Both the position numbers and the translations under genes were made by a program. From CAZCBJ01 sp964496705 (lineage in GTDB: Bacteria > Chloroflexota > Anaerolineae > Anaerolineales > Anaerolineaceae): a DNA stretch of 16,179 bases. Where the stretch lies: the NCBI GenBank assembly GCA_964496705.1, contig CAZCBJ010000077.1, positions 1 through 16,179 of the forward strand, in the 5' to 3' direction. Shown piece after piece: positions 1-7,084 of the stretch; position 1 is the stretch's first letter, and every line of letters begins with the position of its first letter. A model generated the notes under the pieces. That model made no database searches, was not told the DNA's origin, and worked only from the letters and a program-made list of their open reading frames with translations.

Positions 1-1473
1 TACGATGTCATCATCATCGGCGCAGGAGTCGTCGGCTGCATGACTGCCCGCTTCCTCTCGCGCTACCGTCTGGACATCCTGCTGATTGACAAGGAAGCGG
101 ATATCGGCATGGGCGCCAGCACGGCCAACTCAGCCATTGTGCACGCCGGCTACGACCCCGTCCCCGGCACATTGAAAGCCTCCATGAACGTGGCGGGCAA
201 CGCCATGTGGGACGCGATCTCCACCGAGCTGGGCTTTGAGTTCGACAAGCGCGGCGATTACGTGGTGGCGGTGGGCGCGGAAGAATTCAAGAACCTGACC
301 CGCCTACTCGACCAGGGTGTGCGCAACGGGGTCCCGGGGCTGCACTTGATTTCGGGGGACGACATGCGCTACCGCGAACCGAACATCAACCCCAACGTCA
401 GCGGCGCGCTGTGGGCGCCCACCGGCGGCATCTGTGATCCGTTCATGGCCACCATCGCCGCGGCTGAAAACGCCGTGCAGAACGGCGTGACGGTGATGCT
501 GGAGACTGAATTTCAAGATTTCATCCTGGCCAAAAACCGCATCCTGGGGGTGATCACCAACCGCGGCATGTTTGGCTGCCGCTGGGTGGTCAACGCCGCC
601 GGGTTGAACTCTGACGAGGTGATGCACCGCGCGGGTGTGCGCCCCGACTTCGCCATCACCCCGCGGCGCGGTGAATACTGCGTGCTTGACCGCGCCGACA
701 TCCAGATCAACAACGTGCTCTTCCCGGTGCCAACCGACAAGGGCAAGGGCATCCTGGTCACCGCGACCATGCACGGCAACGCCATGATCGGACCCAACTC
801 ACAATCCATCGATGATAAAGGCGACCGGGCGGTGACCACGCCGGGCATGGCTGAGATCTGGTCTGGCGCGCAGAAGCTGGTGCCGTCGCTGCATCCGCGC
901 CACACCATCGCTGTGTTCGCCGGACTGCGCGCCTGCGGCAACGCGGTGCGTGAGATCCCTGATGCCGGCAGCGTGAATGATTTCGTGATTGAAATCCCCA
1001 ATGAAGTGCTGGGGTTGGTCAACCTGGGCGGAATTGAATCGCCCGGGCTGACCTCGGCTCCGGCGATTGCCGAGCGAGTGGTGGAGCTAATGAAGGATGC
1101 CGGGGAAGAGCTGGTCGAGAAAATCGGCTGGAATCCCATCCGTCCGGCGCGCCCGCGCTTTCACAAGCTGTCGCGCGAAGATCAGATCAAGCTGGTGCGA
1201 TCCGATGCGCGCTACGCGCGGGTGGTCTGCCGCTGTGAAACCGTCACTGAGGGCGAGATCATCGCCGAGATTCACGCGCCCATCCCGGCGCGAACCTACG
1301 ACGCGATCAAGCGCCGCACCTGGCTGGGCACCGGGCGCTGCCTGGGCGGTTTCGATATGCCGCGTGTGGTGGATATCCTGGCGCGCGAGCTGGGTGTGCC
1401 GATTGAATCCATCACCAAAAAGGGTCCCGGCTCCGAATTCCTGGTGCGGCCCACCAAAGACGTGGAGGCATGA
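1..1473 (+). CDS. FAD-dependent dehydrogenase with C-terminal BFD-like [2Fe-2S] domain (GlpA/LhgO type), 5' partial
   Basis: This is a FAD-dependent dehydrogenase of the DAO superfamily, probably oxidising glycerol 3-phosphate or a 2-hydroxyacid and passing electrons to its operon partners. The frame is open from base 1 and begins YDVIIIGAGVVG, a Rossmann FAD-binding motif that normally lies within the first ten residues. Only a few codons are therefore missing, and the ATG at 40 lies inside this motif and is not the start. The DAO fold covers about the first 370 residues. A BFD-like domain follows, with a CRC pair (bases 1228-1236) and a cysteine in GRCLGGFD (1339-1341). The usual fourth cysteine of this motif is Asp (1354-1356). 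The stop is 1 nt before the next start, so the two genes are probably translationally coupled. The linked FAD oxidoreductase and DUF1667 genes match the arrangement I recall beside GlpA-like genes in Thermotoga and Firmicutes. The substrate is not settled by sequence; L-2-hydroxyglutarate is the main alternative. Confidence 0.85.
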   Translation, partial: YDVIIIGAGVVGCMTARFLSRYRLDILLIDKEADIGMGASTANSAIVHAGYDPVPGTLKASMNVAGNAMWDAISTELGFEFDKRGDYVVAVGAEEFKNLTRLLDQGVRNGVPGLHLISGDDMRYREPNINPNVSGALWAPTGGICDPFMATIAAAENAVQNGVTVMLETEFQDFILAKNRILGVITNRGMFGCRWVVNAAGLNSDEVMHRAGVRPDFAITPRRGEYCVLDRADIQINNVLFPVPTDKGKGILVTATMHGNAMIGPNSQSIDDKGDRAVTTPGMAEIWSGAQKLVPSLHPRHTIAVFAGLRACGNAVREIPDAGSVNDFVIEIPNEVLGLVNLGGIESPGLTSAPAIAERVVELMKDAGEELVEKIGWNPIRPARPRFHKLSREDQIKLVRSDARYARVVCRCETVTEGEIIAEIHAPIPARTYDAIKRRTWLGTGRCLGGFDMPRVVDILARELGVPIESITKKGPGSEFLVRPTKDVEA

Positions 1474-1474
1474 C

Positions 1475-2752
1475 ATGGCACTCAAAGATAAATACGATGT
1501 GGTGGTGATCGGCGCGGGGCCGGGCGGGCTGGCGGCCAGCATCGCCGCCAAGCAGAACGGCGCTGAAGATGTGCTGCTGATTGAGCGCGACCTGGAACTG
1601 GGCGGCATCCTGCAGCAGTGCATCCACAACGGCTTTGGGCTGGAGGTTTTCCAGCAGGACCTGACCGGACCCAGCTATGCGCAACGATTCATCACCGACG
1701 CCCTCGGTCTGGGCGTCCAGACGCTGCTGGACACCATGGTGCTGGAAATCACCCCCCAGCGGCGCATCTTCGCCTGCGGCAGACGGTCGGGTTTCGTGGA
1801 TATTCAAGCGCGTGCCATCGTGCTTTCAATGGGCTGCCGTGAGCGCACCCGTGCCCAGATTCGCATCCCCGGCACGCGCCCGGCGGGCGTTTTCACTGCT
1901 GGCACCGCTCAGCGCTGGGTGAACGTCGAAGGGTACATGCCCGGCAGGCGCTTCGTGGTGCTGGGCTCCGGCGACATCGGCATGATCATGGCCCGCCGTC
2001 TGACGCTGGAAGGCGCCAAAGTGGAACGCGTGCTGGAGATCATGCCCTTCCTCACCGGCCTGACCCGCAATTACGTGCAATGCCTGATGGATTACGACGT
2101 GCCGCTGCAGCTCAGCCACACCGTCAACCGCATTTTGGGCAACAAACGCGTTGAAGCCATCGAGGCGGTGCAGGTCAATGAAAAATGGGAGCCGATTCGC
2201 GGCACGGAAGAAATCATCCCCTGTGACACTCTGCTGCTCTCGGTCGGCTTGATCCCAGAAAACGAGTTGTCCCGGCAAGCCGGCGTGCTGATGGACCCGA
2301 TCACCGGCGGTCCGCGGGTGGACGATCACTTTGAGACCACTGTGCCGGGCATCTTCGCCGCCGGCAACGTGGTGCATGTTTACGACCTGGTGGACTGGGT
2401 GTCTGAGGCGGGCAAGCTGGCCGGGGGCAGCGCAGCCAAATTCGCCGCGGTGGTGCGCCGCAAGGAAAACCGCCTGGTACCGCTGCGCGCGGGCGAGAAC
2501 GTGCGCTACGTGGTGCCGCATTTCGTCGACCGCGAGACGCTGTCAGAGTCCAACGTGCGCCTGCAATTGCGGGTGGTCAAGCCGATTGAAAAAGCGGTCT
2601 GGGTGGAAGTGCGCCACGGCGAGCATCTGGTGTGCCGCAAAGGCGAATTGTACGCCCGCCCGGGCGAGATCATCACCGTCGAAATCCCGGTCAGCGCCTA
2701 TGATGAAGTGCTGCTGGCCGATGAATTGACCCTGGCCGTTGTGCCCCGCTAG
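1475..2752 (+). CDS. NAD(P)/FAD-dependent oxidoreductase, partner subunit of the GlpA-like dehydrogenase
   Basis: A 425-residue flavoprotein of the pyridine nucleotide-disulfide oxidoreductase fold. An N-terminal FAD motif GAGPGGLAA (residues 13-21) is followed by GGILQQCIHNGFG (43-55), typical of the partner subunit of GlpA-like dehydrogenases. A second dinucleotide motif GSGDIG (164-169) comes next, then the FAD-contacting segment GIFAAGN near residue 290. The paired redox cysteines of true disulfide reductases are absent, so it probably moves electrons between flavin and NAD(H) or a carrier rather than reducing disulfides. The start at 1475 follows the upstream TGA by 1 nt. The frame stays open upstream to 1097, but that extension overlaps the dehydrogenase gene in another frame and lacks the FAD motif, so it was rejected. 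The stop at 2750-2752 overlaps the AGGAGG ribosome-binding site of the next gene. The family role is well supported; the physiological acceptor is inference. Confidence 0.87.
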   Translation: MALKDKYDVVVIGAGPGGLAASIAAKQNGAEDVLLIERDLELGGILQQCIHNGFGLEVFQQDLTGPSYAQRFITDALGLGVQTLLDTMVLEITPQRRIFACGRRSGFVDIQARAIVLSMGCRERTRAQIRIPGTRPAGVFTAGTAQRWVNVEGYMPGRRFVVLGSGDIGMIMARRLTLEGAKVERVLEIMPFLTGLTRNYVQCLMDYDVPLQLSHTVNRILGNKRVEAIEAVQVNEKWEPIRGTEEIIPCDTLLLSVGLIPENELSRQAGVLMDPITGGPRVDDHFETTVPGIFAAGNVVHVYDLVDWVSEAGKLAGGSAAKFAAVVRRKENRLVPLRAGENVRYVVPHFVDRETLSESNVRLQLRVVKPIEKAVWVEVRHGEHLVCRKGELYARPGEIITVEIPVSAYDEVLLADELTLAVVPR

Positions 2753-2761
2753 GAGGTTCGC

Positions 2762-3127
2762 ATGCCTGATAAAACCAAAATTCTATGCATCACCTGCCCC
2801 AAGGGCTGCGCGATGGAAGTGACCCATGAGGGGAGCACCATCGTGTCGGTCAAGCCGGGCTGCAAGCGCGGGCACGAATACGTCCAGCGCGAGATGACCG
2901 ACCCGCGCCGCATGGTGGCCACCACAGTGCGCGTGCGCCACGGCCGCCACCCGCTGCTGCCGGTGTACACCTCAGCGCCCTTCCCCAAAGGGCGCATCCG
3001 CGATTTACAGGCTGCCCTGCGCCAGGTGGAGGTGCGCGCGCCGGTCAAGATGGGCACGGTGGTGCTGTCGGACGCGCTGGGCACCGGCATTGACATCCTG
3101 GCCAGCCGCGACATGGACCCGGAATAA
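2762..3127 (+). CDS. DUF1667 family four-cysteine protein (putative iron-sulfur subunit)
   Basis: A 121-residue protein whose N-terminus has cysteines at 9, 12, 16 and 34 (CITCPKGC followed by CKRGHEY), the signature of DUF1667 proteins encoded after GlpA-like dehydrogenase and FAD oxidoreductase genes. The CX2CX3C-Xn-C spacing, with CKRG at the last cysteine, resembles the [4Fe-4S] domain at the N-terminus of molybdopterin oxidoreductases. An electron-transfer cluster is therefore a reasonable inference, but the family has no firm function that I know of. The rest contains the conserved-looking stretch DPRRMVATTVRV. There is no signal peptide or membrane segment. The start is supported by AGGAGG at 2751-2756, 5 nt upstream, which overlaps the stop of the preceding gene. 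It is the last gene of the operon and ends 1 nt from a convergent lipoprotein gene. Confidence 0.85.
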   Translation: MPDKTKILCITCPKGCAMEVTHEGSTIVSVKPGCKRGHEYVQREMTDPRRMVATTVRVRHGRHPLLPVYTSAPFPKGRIRDLQAALRQVEVRAPVKMGTVVLSDALGTGIDILASRDMDPE

Positions 3128-3128
3128 C

Positions 3129-3518
3129 CTACTTCACCACCACCGTCACCTCAAAAGTTTTCTCCGGCAGAACATCCGTTTCCCACGGGCGGGCGTAGAC
3201 CAGCCGCAGCGCGGCCTGTCCGCTGTTCACCGCCTTGAACCTGAGTGCGATCACACCTCCTGCACCGATCAACTGGCTGGAAGGGGTGACTTGCGGCTCG
3301 CCCACCTGCTCCAGCAGCGGATGATTGGCGGGCTGCATCAGCCAGGTGTAGCCGGTGGTCATATTGCCCTCCAGCGCCACCAGCAGGGTGTCGCCCTGTT
3401 GCAGCTCAATGATTTTTCCCGCGTCCTTTTCGGTGAGCGTTCGCGGGGCGTTCCCGGTGCAGCCGGCAAGGACAATACCTGTCAAAACCATGAGGGCGAA
3501 TAAACGGGTGAGAGACAT
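3129..3518 (-). CDS. Chagasin-family (I42) cysteine peptidase inhibitor lipoprotein
   Basis: A 129-residue secreted lipoprotein. Residues 1-20 form a signal peptide with a basic start (MSLTR), a hydrophobic core and the lipobox VLAGC, so Cys20 should be lipidated. The mature part has the three loops of chagasin-type inhibitors in order: NMTTGYTW (52-59), GAGG (85-88) and RPW (110-112). Family members block papain-like cysteine peptidases by pushing these loops into the active-site cleft. A membrane-tethered form could protect the cell surface from its own or foreign proteases. The start at 3518 is chosen because AAAGGAG lies 6 nt upstream and the signal peptide begins there. The frame continues upstream to 3677, but the extra 53 residues look non-coding. 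It is divergent from the dioxygenase gene, and its stop lies 1 nt from the redox operon on the other strand. Confidence 0.85.
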   Translation of the reverse strand: MSLTRLFALMVLTGIVLAGCTGNAPRTLTEKDAGKIIELQQGDTLLVALEGNMTTGYTWLMQPANHPLLEQVGEPQVTPSSQLIGAGGVIALRFKAVNSGQAALRLVYARPWETDVLPEKTFEVTVVVK

Positions 3519-3610
3519 GCTGAACTCCTTTCGTTCACATGCCAAAGACGACAGAGCTGCAGCTATGGTTCCCAATAACCAAACCGAAGAAGCTTCGTCG
3601 CGAAGATCAA

Positions 3611-3647
3611 CCATTTGCAAATGGCGCGCTTCAAAGGTATGATACCT
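3611..3647 (+). promoter_or_regulatory. Promoter with two overlapping palindromes upstream of the dioxygenase gene
   Basis: TTGCAA at 3615-3620 and TATGAT at 3638-3643 are separated by 17 bp, a good sigma70-like arrangement. They lie about 30 bp before the dioxygenase start at 3676. The -35 box is inside CCATTTGCAAATGG (3611-3624), a perfect 14-bp palindrome. The -10 box is inside AGGTATGATACCT (3635-3647), an inverted repeat around one central base. Two symmetric sites over the core elements suggest repressor binding. No regulator gene is adjacent, so which protein binds is unknown. Confidence 0.5.
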
Positions 3648-3675
3648 GTAAAATTTATGGGTACGAGGAAGAAAC

Positions 3676-4482
3676 ATGCAGCATCAAGAGATTTCGCAAG
3701 CCTTTCCAGAAACTGCGCAAAGTGTGCCAGCCTTATTTGTCGGTCATGGCAGCCCAATGAATGCGCTGGAGGATAACCCCTTCAGCCGCGCCTGGATCGA
3801 TATCGGGCGCAGTCTGCCGCGCCCCAGCGCCATCCTTTGTATATCCGCGCACTGGGAAACGAGCGGCTCACGGGTGACCGCCATGCCCCAGCCGCGCACC
3901 ATCTATGATTTCTACGGCTTCCCGCGCGAGCTGTACGCCGTGTCTTATCCTGCGCCCGGCTCTGCGGCGCTGGCGGGGCTGGTTCAGCAGTTTCTTGCCC
4001 CAGTCAAGATCGAGCTGGACCAGGAATGGGGGTTGGACCACGGCGCATGGAGCGTGCTGCGCCGCATGTTCCCGCAGGTTGGCATCCCGGTGGTGCAATT
4101 GAGCCTGGACATTCATCTGACTCCGGCGGAGCATTATGCCTTGGCCAGAGGGCTGGCTGCGCTGCGGCGCAGGGGAGTGTTGATCCTGGGCAGCGGCAAC
4201 ATGGTGCACAACCTGCGCATGGCGGTATTTGAAGACCGCGCCTACGACTGGGCGGTGCAATTCGATGAAACCCTGCGGGGGTTGATCCTGTCCGGCGATC
4301 ACGATGCGCTGATGCATTACGAAAATCTGGGCACGCCTGCCCGGCTGTCGATCCCCACCAACGAGCATTACCTGCCGCTGCTGTACGTCCTGGCCCAGCA
4401 GCAGCCGGAGGAAAAGGTGAGTTTCTTTGCCGAAGGTGTGACCCTGGGCTCGATTTCGATGCGCGGGGTGCGGGTCGGGTAG
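3676..4482 (+). CDS. Extradiol ring-cleavage dioxygenase, 4,5-DOPA dioxygenase (DODA/YgiD) family
   Basis: A 268-residue cytoplasmic enzyme of the LigB superfamily, DODA branch, which opens catechol rings such as that of L-DOPA with molecular oxygen. Conserved histidines sit in the expected order: His24 in FVGHGSPMNA, His59 in ISAHWET, His122 in LDHGAWS, His178 in GSGNMVHNL and His231 in NEHYLPLLY. In the family these supply the metal site and acid-base catalysis. The length matches the usual 250-275 residues. The start at 3676 has GAGGAA 5 nt upstream, and the window shows a matching promoter about 30 bp before it. The gene stands alone between a divergent lipoprotein and a convergent serine hydrolase. 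The substrate cannot be read from sequence; several bacterial members act on unknown catechols, so the DOPA name is a family label. Confidence 0.88.
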   Translation: MQHQEISQAFPETAQSVPALFVGHGSPMNALEDNPFSRAWIDIGRSLPRPSAILCISAHWETSGSRVTAMPQPRTIYDFYGFPRELYAVSYPAPGSAALAGLVQQFLAPVKIELDQEWGLDHGAWSVLRRMFPQVGIPVVQLSLDIHLTPAEHYALARGLAALRRRGVLILGSGNMVHNLRMAVFEDRAYDWAVQFDETLRGLILSGDHDALMHYENLGTPARLSIPTNEHYLPLLYVLAQQQPEEKVSFFAEGVTLGSISMRGVRVG

Positions 4483-4499
4483 CAACCCACCCATTTGCC

Positions 4500-4519
4500 C
4501 CTTCCCGCAATCGGGAGGG
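4500..4519. terminator. GC-rich hairpin between convergent genes
   Basis: CCTTCCCG (4500-4507) pairs with CGGGAGGG (4512-4519), giving 8 base pairs including one G-T, around a CAAT loop. It lies between the stops of the dioxygenase (4482) and the serine hydrolase (4531), so it could end transcription from both sides. Neither side has a clear run of T after the stem, which weakens the case for an intrinsic terminator. Confidence 0.4.
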
Positions 4520-4530
4520 AGACTGAAGAT

Positions 4531-5724
4531 TTAATCCACCAGCGCCTGGTAGACCAGGTTGTTGAAATCAATGTCCACCGGCAGCTCAAAGCCGGGCATG
4601 TACTGCAGCATCAAGATGTAGATCAGCTCTTCTTTGGGGTCAATGATGAACTTGGTGTTGGCCGCGCCGCCCCAGGTGTAGGTGCCGAGCGAGCCCAGGT
4701 TCTTGAAATTGGCCAGTCGGGTCAGCACGCCGAAGCCCAGCCCGAAGCCCCAGCCCTGGTCGTCTGAGGAATAGACGCCCTGCGCCAGGTGGTCGATGGT
4801 CATCAGCTCCACCGTCTTGCGCCCCAGCAGGCGCACCCCGTCCAGCGCGCCGCCGTTGAGCATCATCTGGCAAAAGCGCAGGTAGTCCTGGGTGGTGGAA
4901 ACCAATCCGCCGCCGCCTGAAGGGATGCGTTTGGGATTGAGATAATCCTTGGAATCGGAGGGATCAATGATCTCCAGTCCGCCCTTCTTGGAGGGACCGT
5001 AGGTGGCGGTGAAGCGCGAGACCTTCTCCGGCGCAACGTAGAAAGCCGTGTCCAGCATGCCGAGCGGGTCGAAGATGCTCTCTTTGAGGAATTTCTCGAA
5101 CGGCTGACCGGAGACCACCTGCACCAGATAACCGAGCACATCGGTGGCCATGCTGTAGCGGTAACTGGTTCCGGGATGGAAGGCCAGGGGCAATTTTGCG
5201 GCATTCTCGATCCAGCCCGCCAGGCCCAATTCAGGATGTTTATCCAACTGCGCCCAAATTTTCTTGCGGTACATTTCATCCAATGCGGAATTCGGCTCGA
5301 AGCCGTAGCTCAACCCGGCGGAGTGGCAGAGCAGGTCGCGGATGGTGATCTCGCGCTGCGCCGGCACCAGGCTGTAATCCGAGTTGCTTTTGGCCATCAT
5401 CACCTTGGGATCCTTGAACCAGGGGATGTAGCGTGAGACGGGATCAGACAGGCGAAAATGACCCTCTTCAAAGAGCATCATCACTGCCGTGCTGGTGATC
5501 GGCTTGGACATTGAATAGATGCGGAAGATGGCGTCAAATTGCATCGCCTTGCCGCTGTCCATCTCGCCAAATTTCTCAAAATAAGCCACCTTGCCGCGCC
5601 GCGCCACCAGCGCGATCATGCCGGGCAGCTTGCGCTCGTCAATGTACTTATTGATCATCGGCGCGATGCGTTCCAGACGCCGGGACGAAAAACCAACCTC
5701 TTCAGGTTTCACAAACGGCAGCAT
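4531..5724 (-). CDS. Serine hydrolase of the class C beta-lactamase / family VIII esterase type
   Basis: A 397-residue serine hydrolase of the beta-lactamase/PBP fold. The nucleophile motif is Ser71-Met-Ser-Lys74 (SMSK), the second motif is Tyr190-Ser-Met in SYRYSMATD, and WGG at 351-353 occupies the place of the KTG/HTG box. This pattern is usual for esterases and transesterases (EstB-like) rather than true AmpC enzymes. No signal peptide or membrane helix is visible (it starts MLPFVKPEEVGFS), so it is probably cytoplasmic and not a periplasmic antibiotic-resistance enzyme. The start is supported by AGGAGG 5 nt upstream (complement of 5729-5734). It begins 12 bp after the stop of the Gfo/Idh/MocA gene and is almost certainly cotranscribed with it. 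The substrate is unknown; ester or lactone hydrolysis in sugar-related metabolism would fit the neighbour, by inference. Confidence 0.85.
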   Translation of the reverse strand: MLPFVKPEEVGFSSRRLERIAPMINKYIDERKLPGMIALVARRGKVAYFEKFGEMDSGKAMQFDAIFRIYSMSKPITSTAVMMLFEEGHFRLSDPVSRYIPWFKDPKVMMAKSNSDYSLVPAQREITIRDLLCHSAGLSYGFEPNSALDEMYRKKIWAQLDKHPELGLAGWIENAAKLPLAFHPGTSYRYSMATDVLGYLVQVVSGQPFEKFLKESIFDPLGMLDTAFYVAPEKVSRFTATYGPSKKGGLEIIDPSDSKDYLNPKRIPSGGGGLVSTTQDYLRFCQMMLNGGALDGVRLLGRKTVELMTIDHLAQGVYSSDDQGWGFGLGFGVLTRLANFKNLGSLGTYTWGGAANTKFIIDPKEELIYILMLQYMPGFELPVDIDFNNLVYQALVD

Positions 5725-5736
5725 GGTTTCCTCCTG

Positions 5737-6810
5737 TCAATCCAAGTGGATTTCCCGTCCATTCCGGGCGGACTCGTACAGCGCCGAGATGAGGCGCATC
5801 AATTCCAGACCGTCCTCGCCGGAAGCCTCCGGCGGGGTGTTGGTGCGCACACACTCAATGAAGTGCGCCACCGCCAGCTCGTGTCCACCGGAGACGGTGA
5901 TATCCGGCTTGACCACCACCGGCTCGCCACTGATCTCCTGATAAAAGGTGACCGTGTTCTTGTTGGTGTAATTGGCCACGTACAGCTCCGAGCCGCCCTC
6001 GCTGCCGTACAGGGTGACGAAGTAATCGTCCTTGCCGGGTTTGGTGTGGGTAGCCCAGTTGGTTTCCAGCAGCAGCGAGCGCCCATCGGCGAAACGCACA
6101 AAGCCAGCCGCCAGGTCTTCAACGTCGTAATCGGCATTCGGCTCAACGCTGCGGCTGCCCCACACCTTGCGCCCGCGCGGTCCAAACTCGGCATAGGTGG
6201 AGCCGCTGACCGAGACCACTTTGGGGTAACCCATCAGCCACAGCGACAGGTCGAGCACATGCACGCCCAGATCGATCAATGGCCCGCCGCCCGAAAGCGC
6301 CTTGCGCGCGAACCAGCCGCGCCCGGGGATGCCGGCACAGCGCAGCCAGCCGGCTTTGGCCATGTACACCTGGCCGAACTGTCCCTCCTGCACCAGCCGC
6401 TTCAGCCAGCGGGTGTCCTCGCGGAAGCGATAGTTGAAACACACCATCAACATCCTGCCGGTCTTTTTGGAAGCAGCCACCATCTGGGCGGCCTGCTCGG
6501 CGCTGGCAGCCAGCGGCTTTTCGCACAGCACGTGCTTGCCGGCTTCAAAGGCCTGAATGGCGGCCGGGGCGTGCAGGTTGTTGGGCAGCCCAATGCTGAC
6601 CACCTCCAGCTCGGGCAGCGCCAGTAGATCATCGATGCGGGTGAAGCGCAGCCTTTCGGGGATGTTCAACTGGTCGCCGCGCTCTTTGAGGCGGGCCGGG
6701 TCAGCGTCGCACACTGCGTACAATTCGGCGTCCGCGCAGGCCAGGTAGCCGCGCGCATGCGCCATGCCCACCCCCAGGCCAATCACTGCGGCTTTGGTTC
6801 TTTCACTCAT
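5737..6810 (-). CDS. Gfo/Idh/MocA family NAD(P)-dependent oxidoreductase
   Basis: A 357-residue dehydrogenase acting on a sugar, sugar acid or cyclitol with NAD(P). The N-terminal Rossmann fold begins AAVIGLGVGMAHARGY (residues 7-22). The family lysine is Lys98 in CEKPLAAS. The C-terminal alpha/beta domain has GGGPLIDLGVHVLDL (174-188), in which Asp180 and His184 are the usual catalytic pair. Length is typical and no signal peptide is present. The start at 6810 has GGAGG 5 nt upstream. It is the first gene of a two-gene operon with the serine hydrolase, and the 270-bp region upstream must hold its promoter, though I found no clear consensus there. The exact substrate cannot be assigned, because the family covers inositols, glucose, glucose-fructose and N-acetyl sugars. 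Confidence 0.9.
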   Translation of the reverse strand: MSERTKAAVIGLGVGMAHARGYLACADAELYAVCDADPARLKERGDQLNIPERLRFTRIDDLLALPELEVVSIGLPNNLHAPAAIQAFEAGKHVLCEKPLAASAEQAAQMVAASKKTGRMLMVCFNYRFREDTRWLKRLVQEGQFGQVYMAKAGWLRCAGIPGRGWFARKALSGGGPLIDLGVHVLDLSLWLMGYPKVVSVSGSTYAEFGPRGRKVWGSRSVEPNADYDVEDLAAGFVRFADGRSLLLETNWATHTKPGKDDYFVTLYGSEGGSELYVANYTNKNTVTFYQEISGEPVVVKPDITVSGGHELAVAHFIECVRTNTPPEASGEDGLELMRLISALYESARNGREIHLD

Positions 6811-7084
6811 GATGTCCTCCGGTTGATGTGTGGCTGATGCAAACAGCCCCTATTGTGCCACGTTTATTCAAAAAAGAGTAGGCTCGCGCAGGATTTCAGT
6901 GCATTTGGCGGGTTGGGCTAATCTTGATAGCTGCGCACAGCCTGAACGGCGCGCAAAGCGGTGAGCACATCATTGGCAAAAATCCCTGTGGGTAATCATT
7001 AAGATCCACCAGCATAAACAGCCTGGCCACTGCCAAATCTTTCTTACTTGAAATCAACACACAGCGAAAACCGTTTGGACAACC
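6811..7084. other. Intergenic stretch with a possible degraded coding remnant on the minus strand
   Basis: No intact gene is seen. On the minus strand the methyltransferase frame stays open for about 60 codons after its TGA, reading through peptide-like segments such as GFRCVLISSKKDLAVARLF and MLVDLNDYP. One base back, another frame reads TGIFANDVLTALRAVQAVRS and ends at TAG (6918-6920). Joined by a one-base shift near 7000, the two segments look like the tail of a single protein. No ribosome-binding site or start was found. The pieces match no family I recognise, so this may be chance. The part next to 6810 should hold the promoter of the Gfo/Idh/MocA gene. Confidence 0.3.

Noticed and set aside
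1097..1474. N-terminal extension of the FAD oxidoreductase frame
   Set aside because: It overlaps the upstream dehydrogenase in another frame, has arginine/serine-rich shadow composition, and the FAD motif begins right after the ATG at 1475.
3519..3677. N-terminal extension of the chagasin-like lipoprotein
   Set aside because: It would bury the signal peptide and lipobox; a good ribosome-binding site precedes the ATG at 3518.
4531..5724. Serine hydrolase as a beta-lactam resistance gene
   Set aside because: It has no signal peptide, and WGG replaces the KTG box; esterase-type function is more likely.
5539..6627. Long plus-strand open frame opposite the Gfo/Idh/MocA and serine hydrolase genes
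   Set aside because: It spans the junction of two real genes on the other strand, with His/Gln-rich shadow composition and no recognisable domain.
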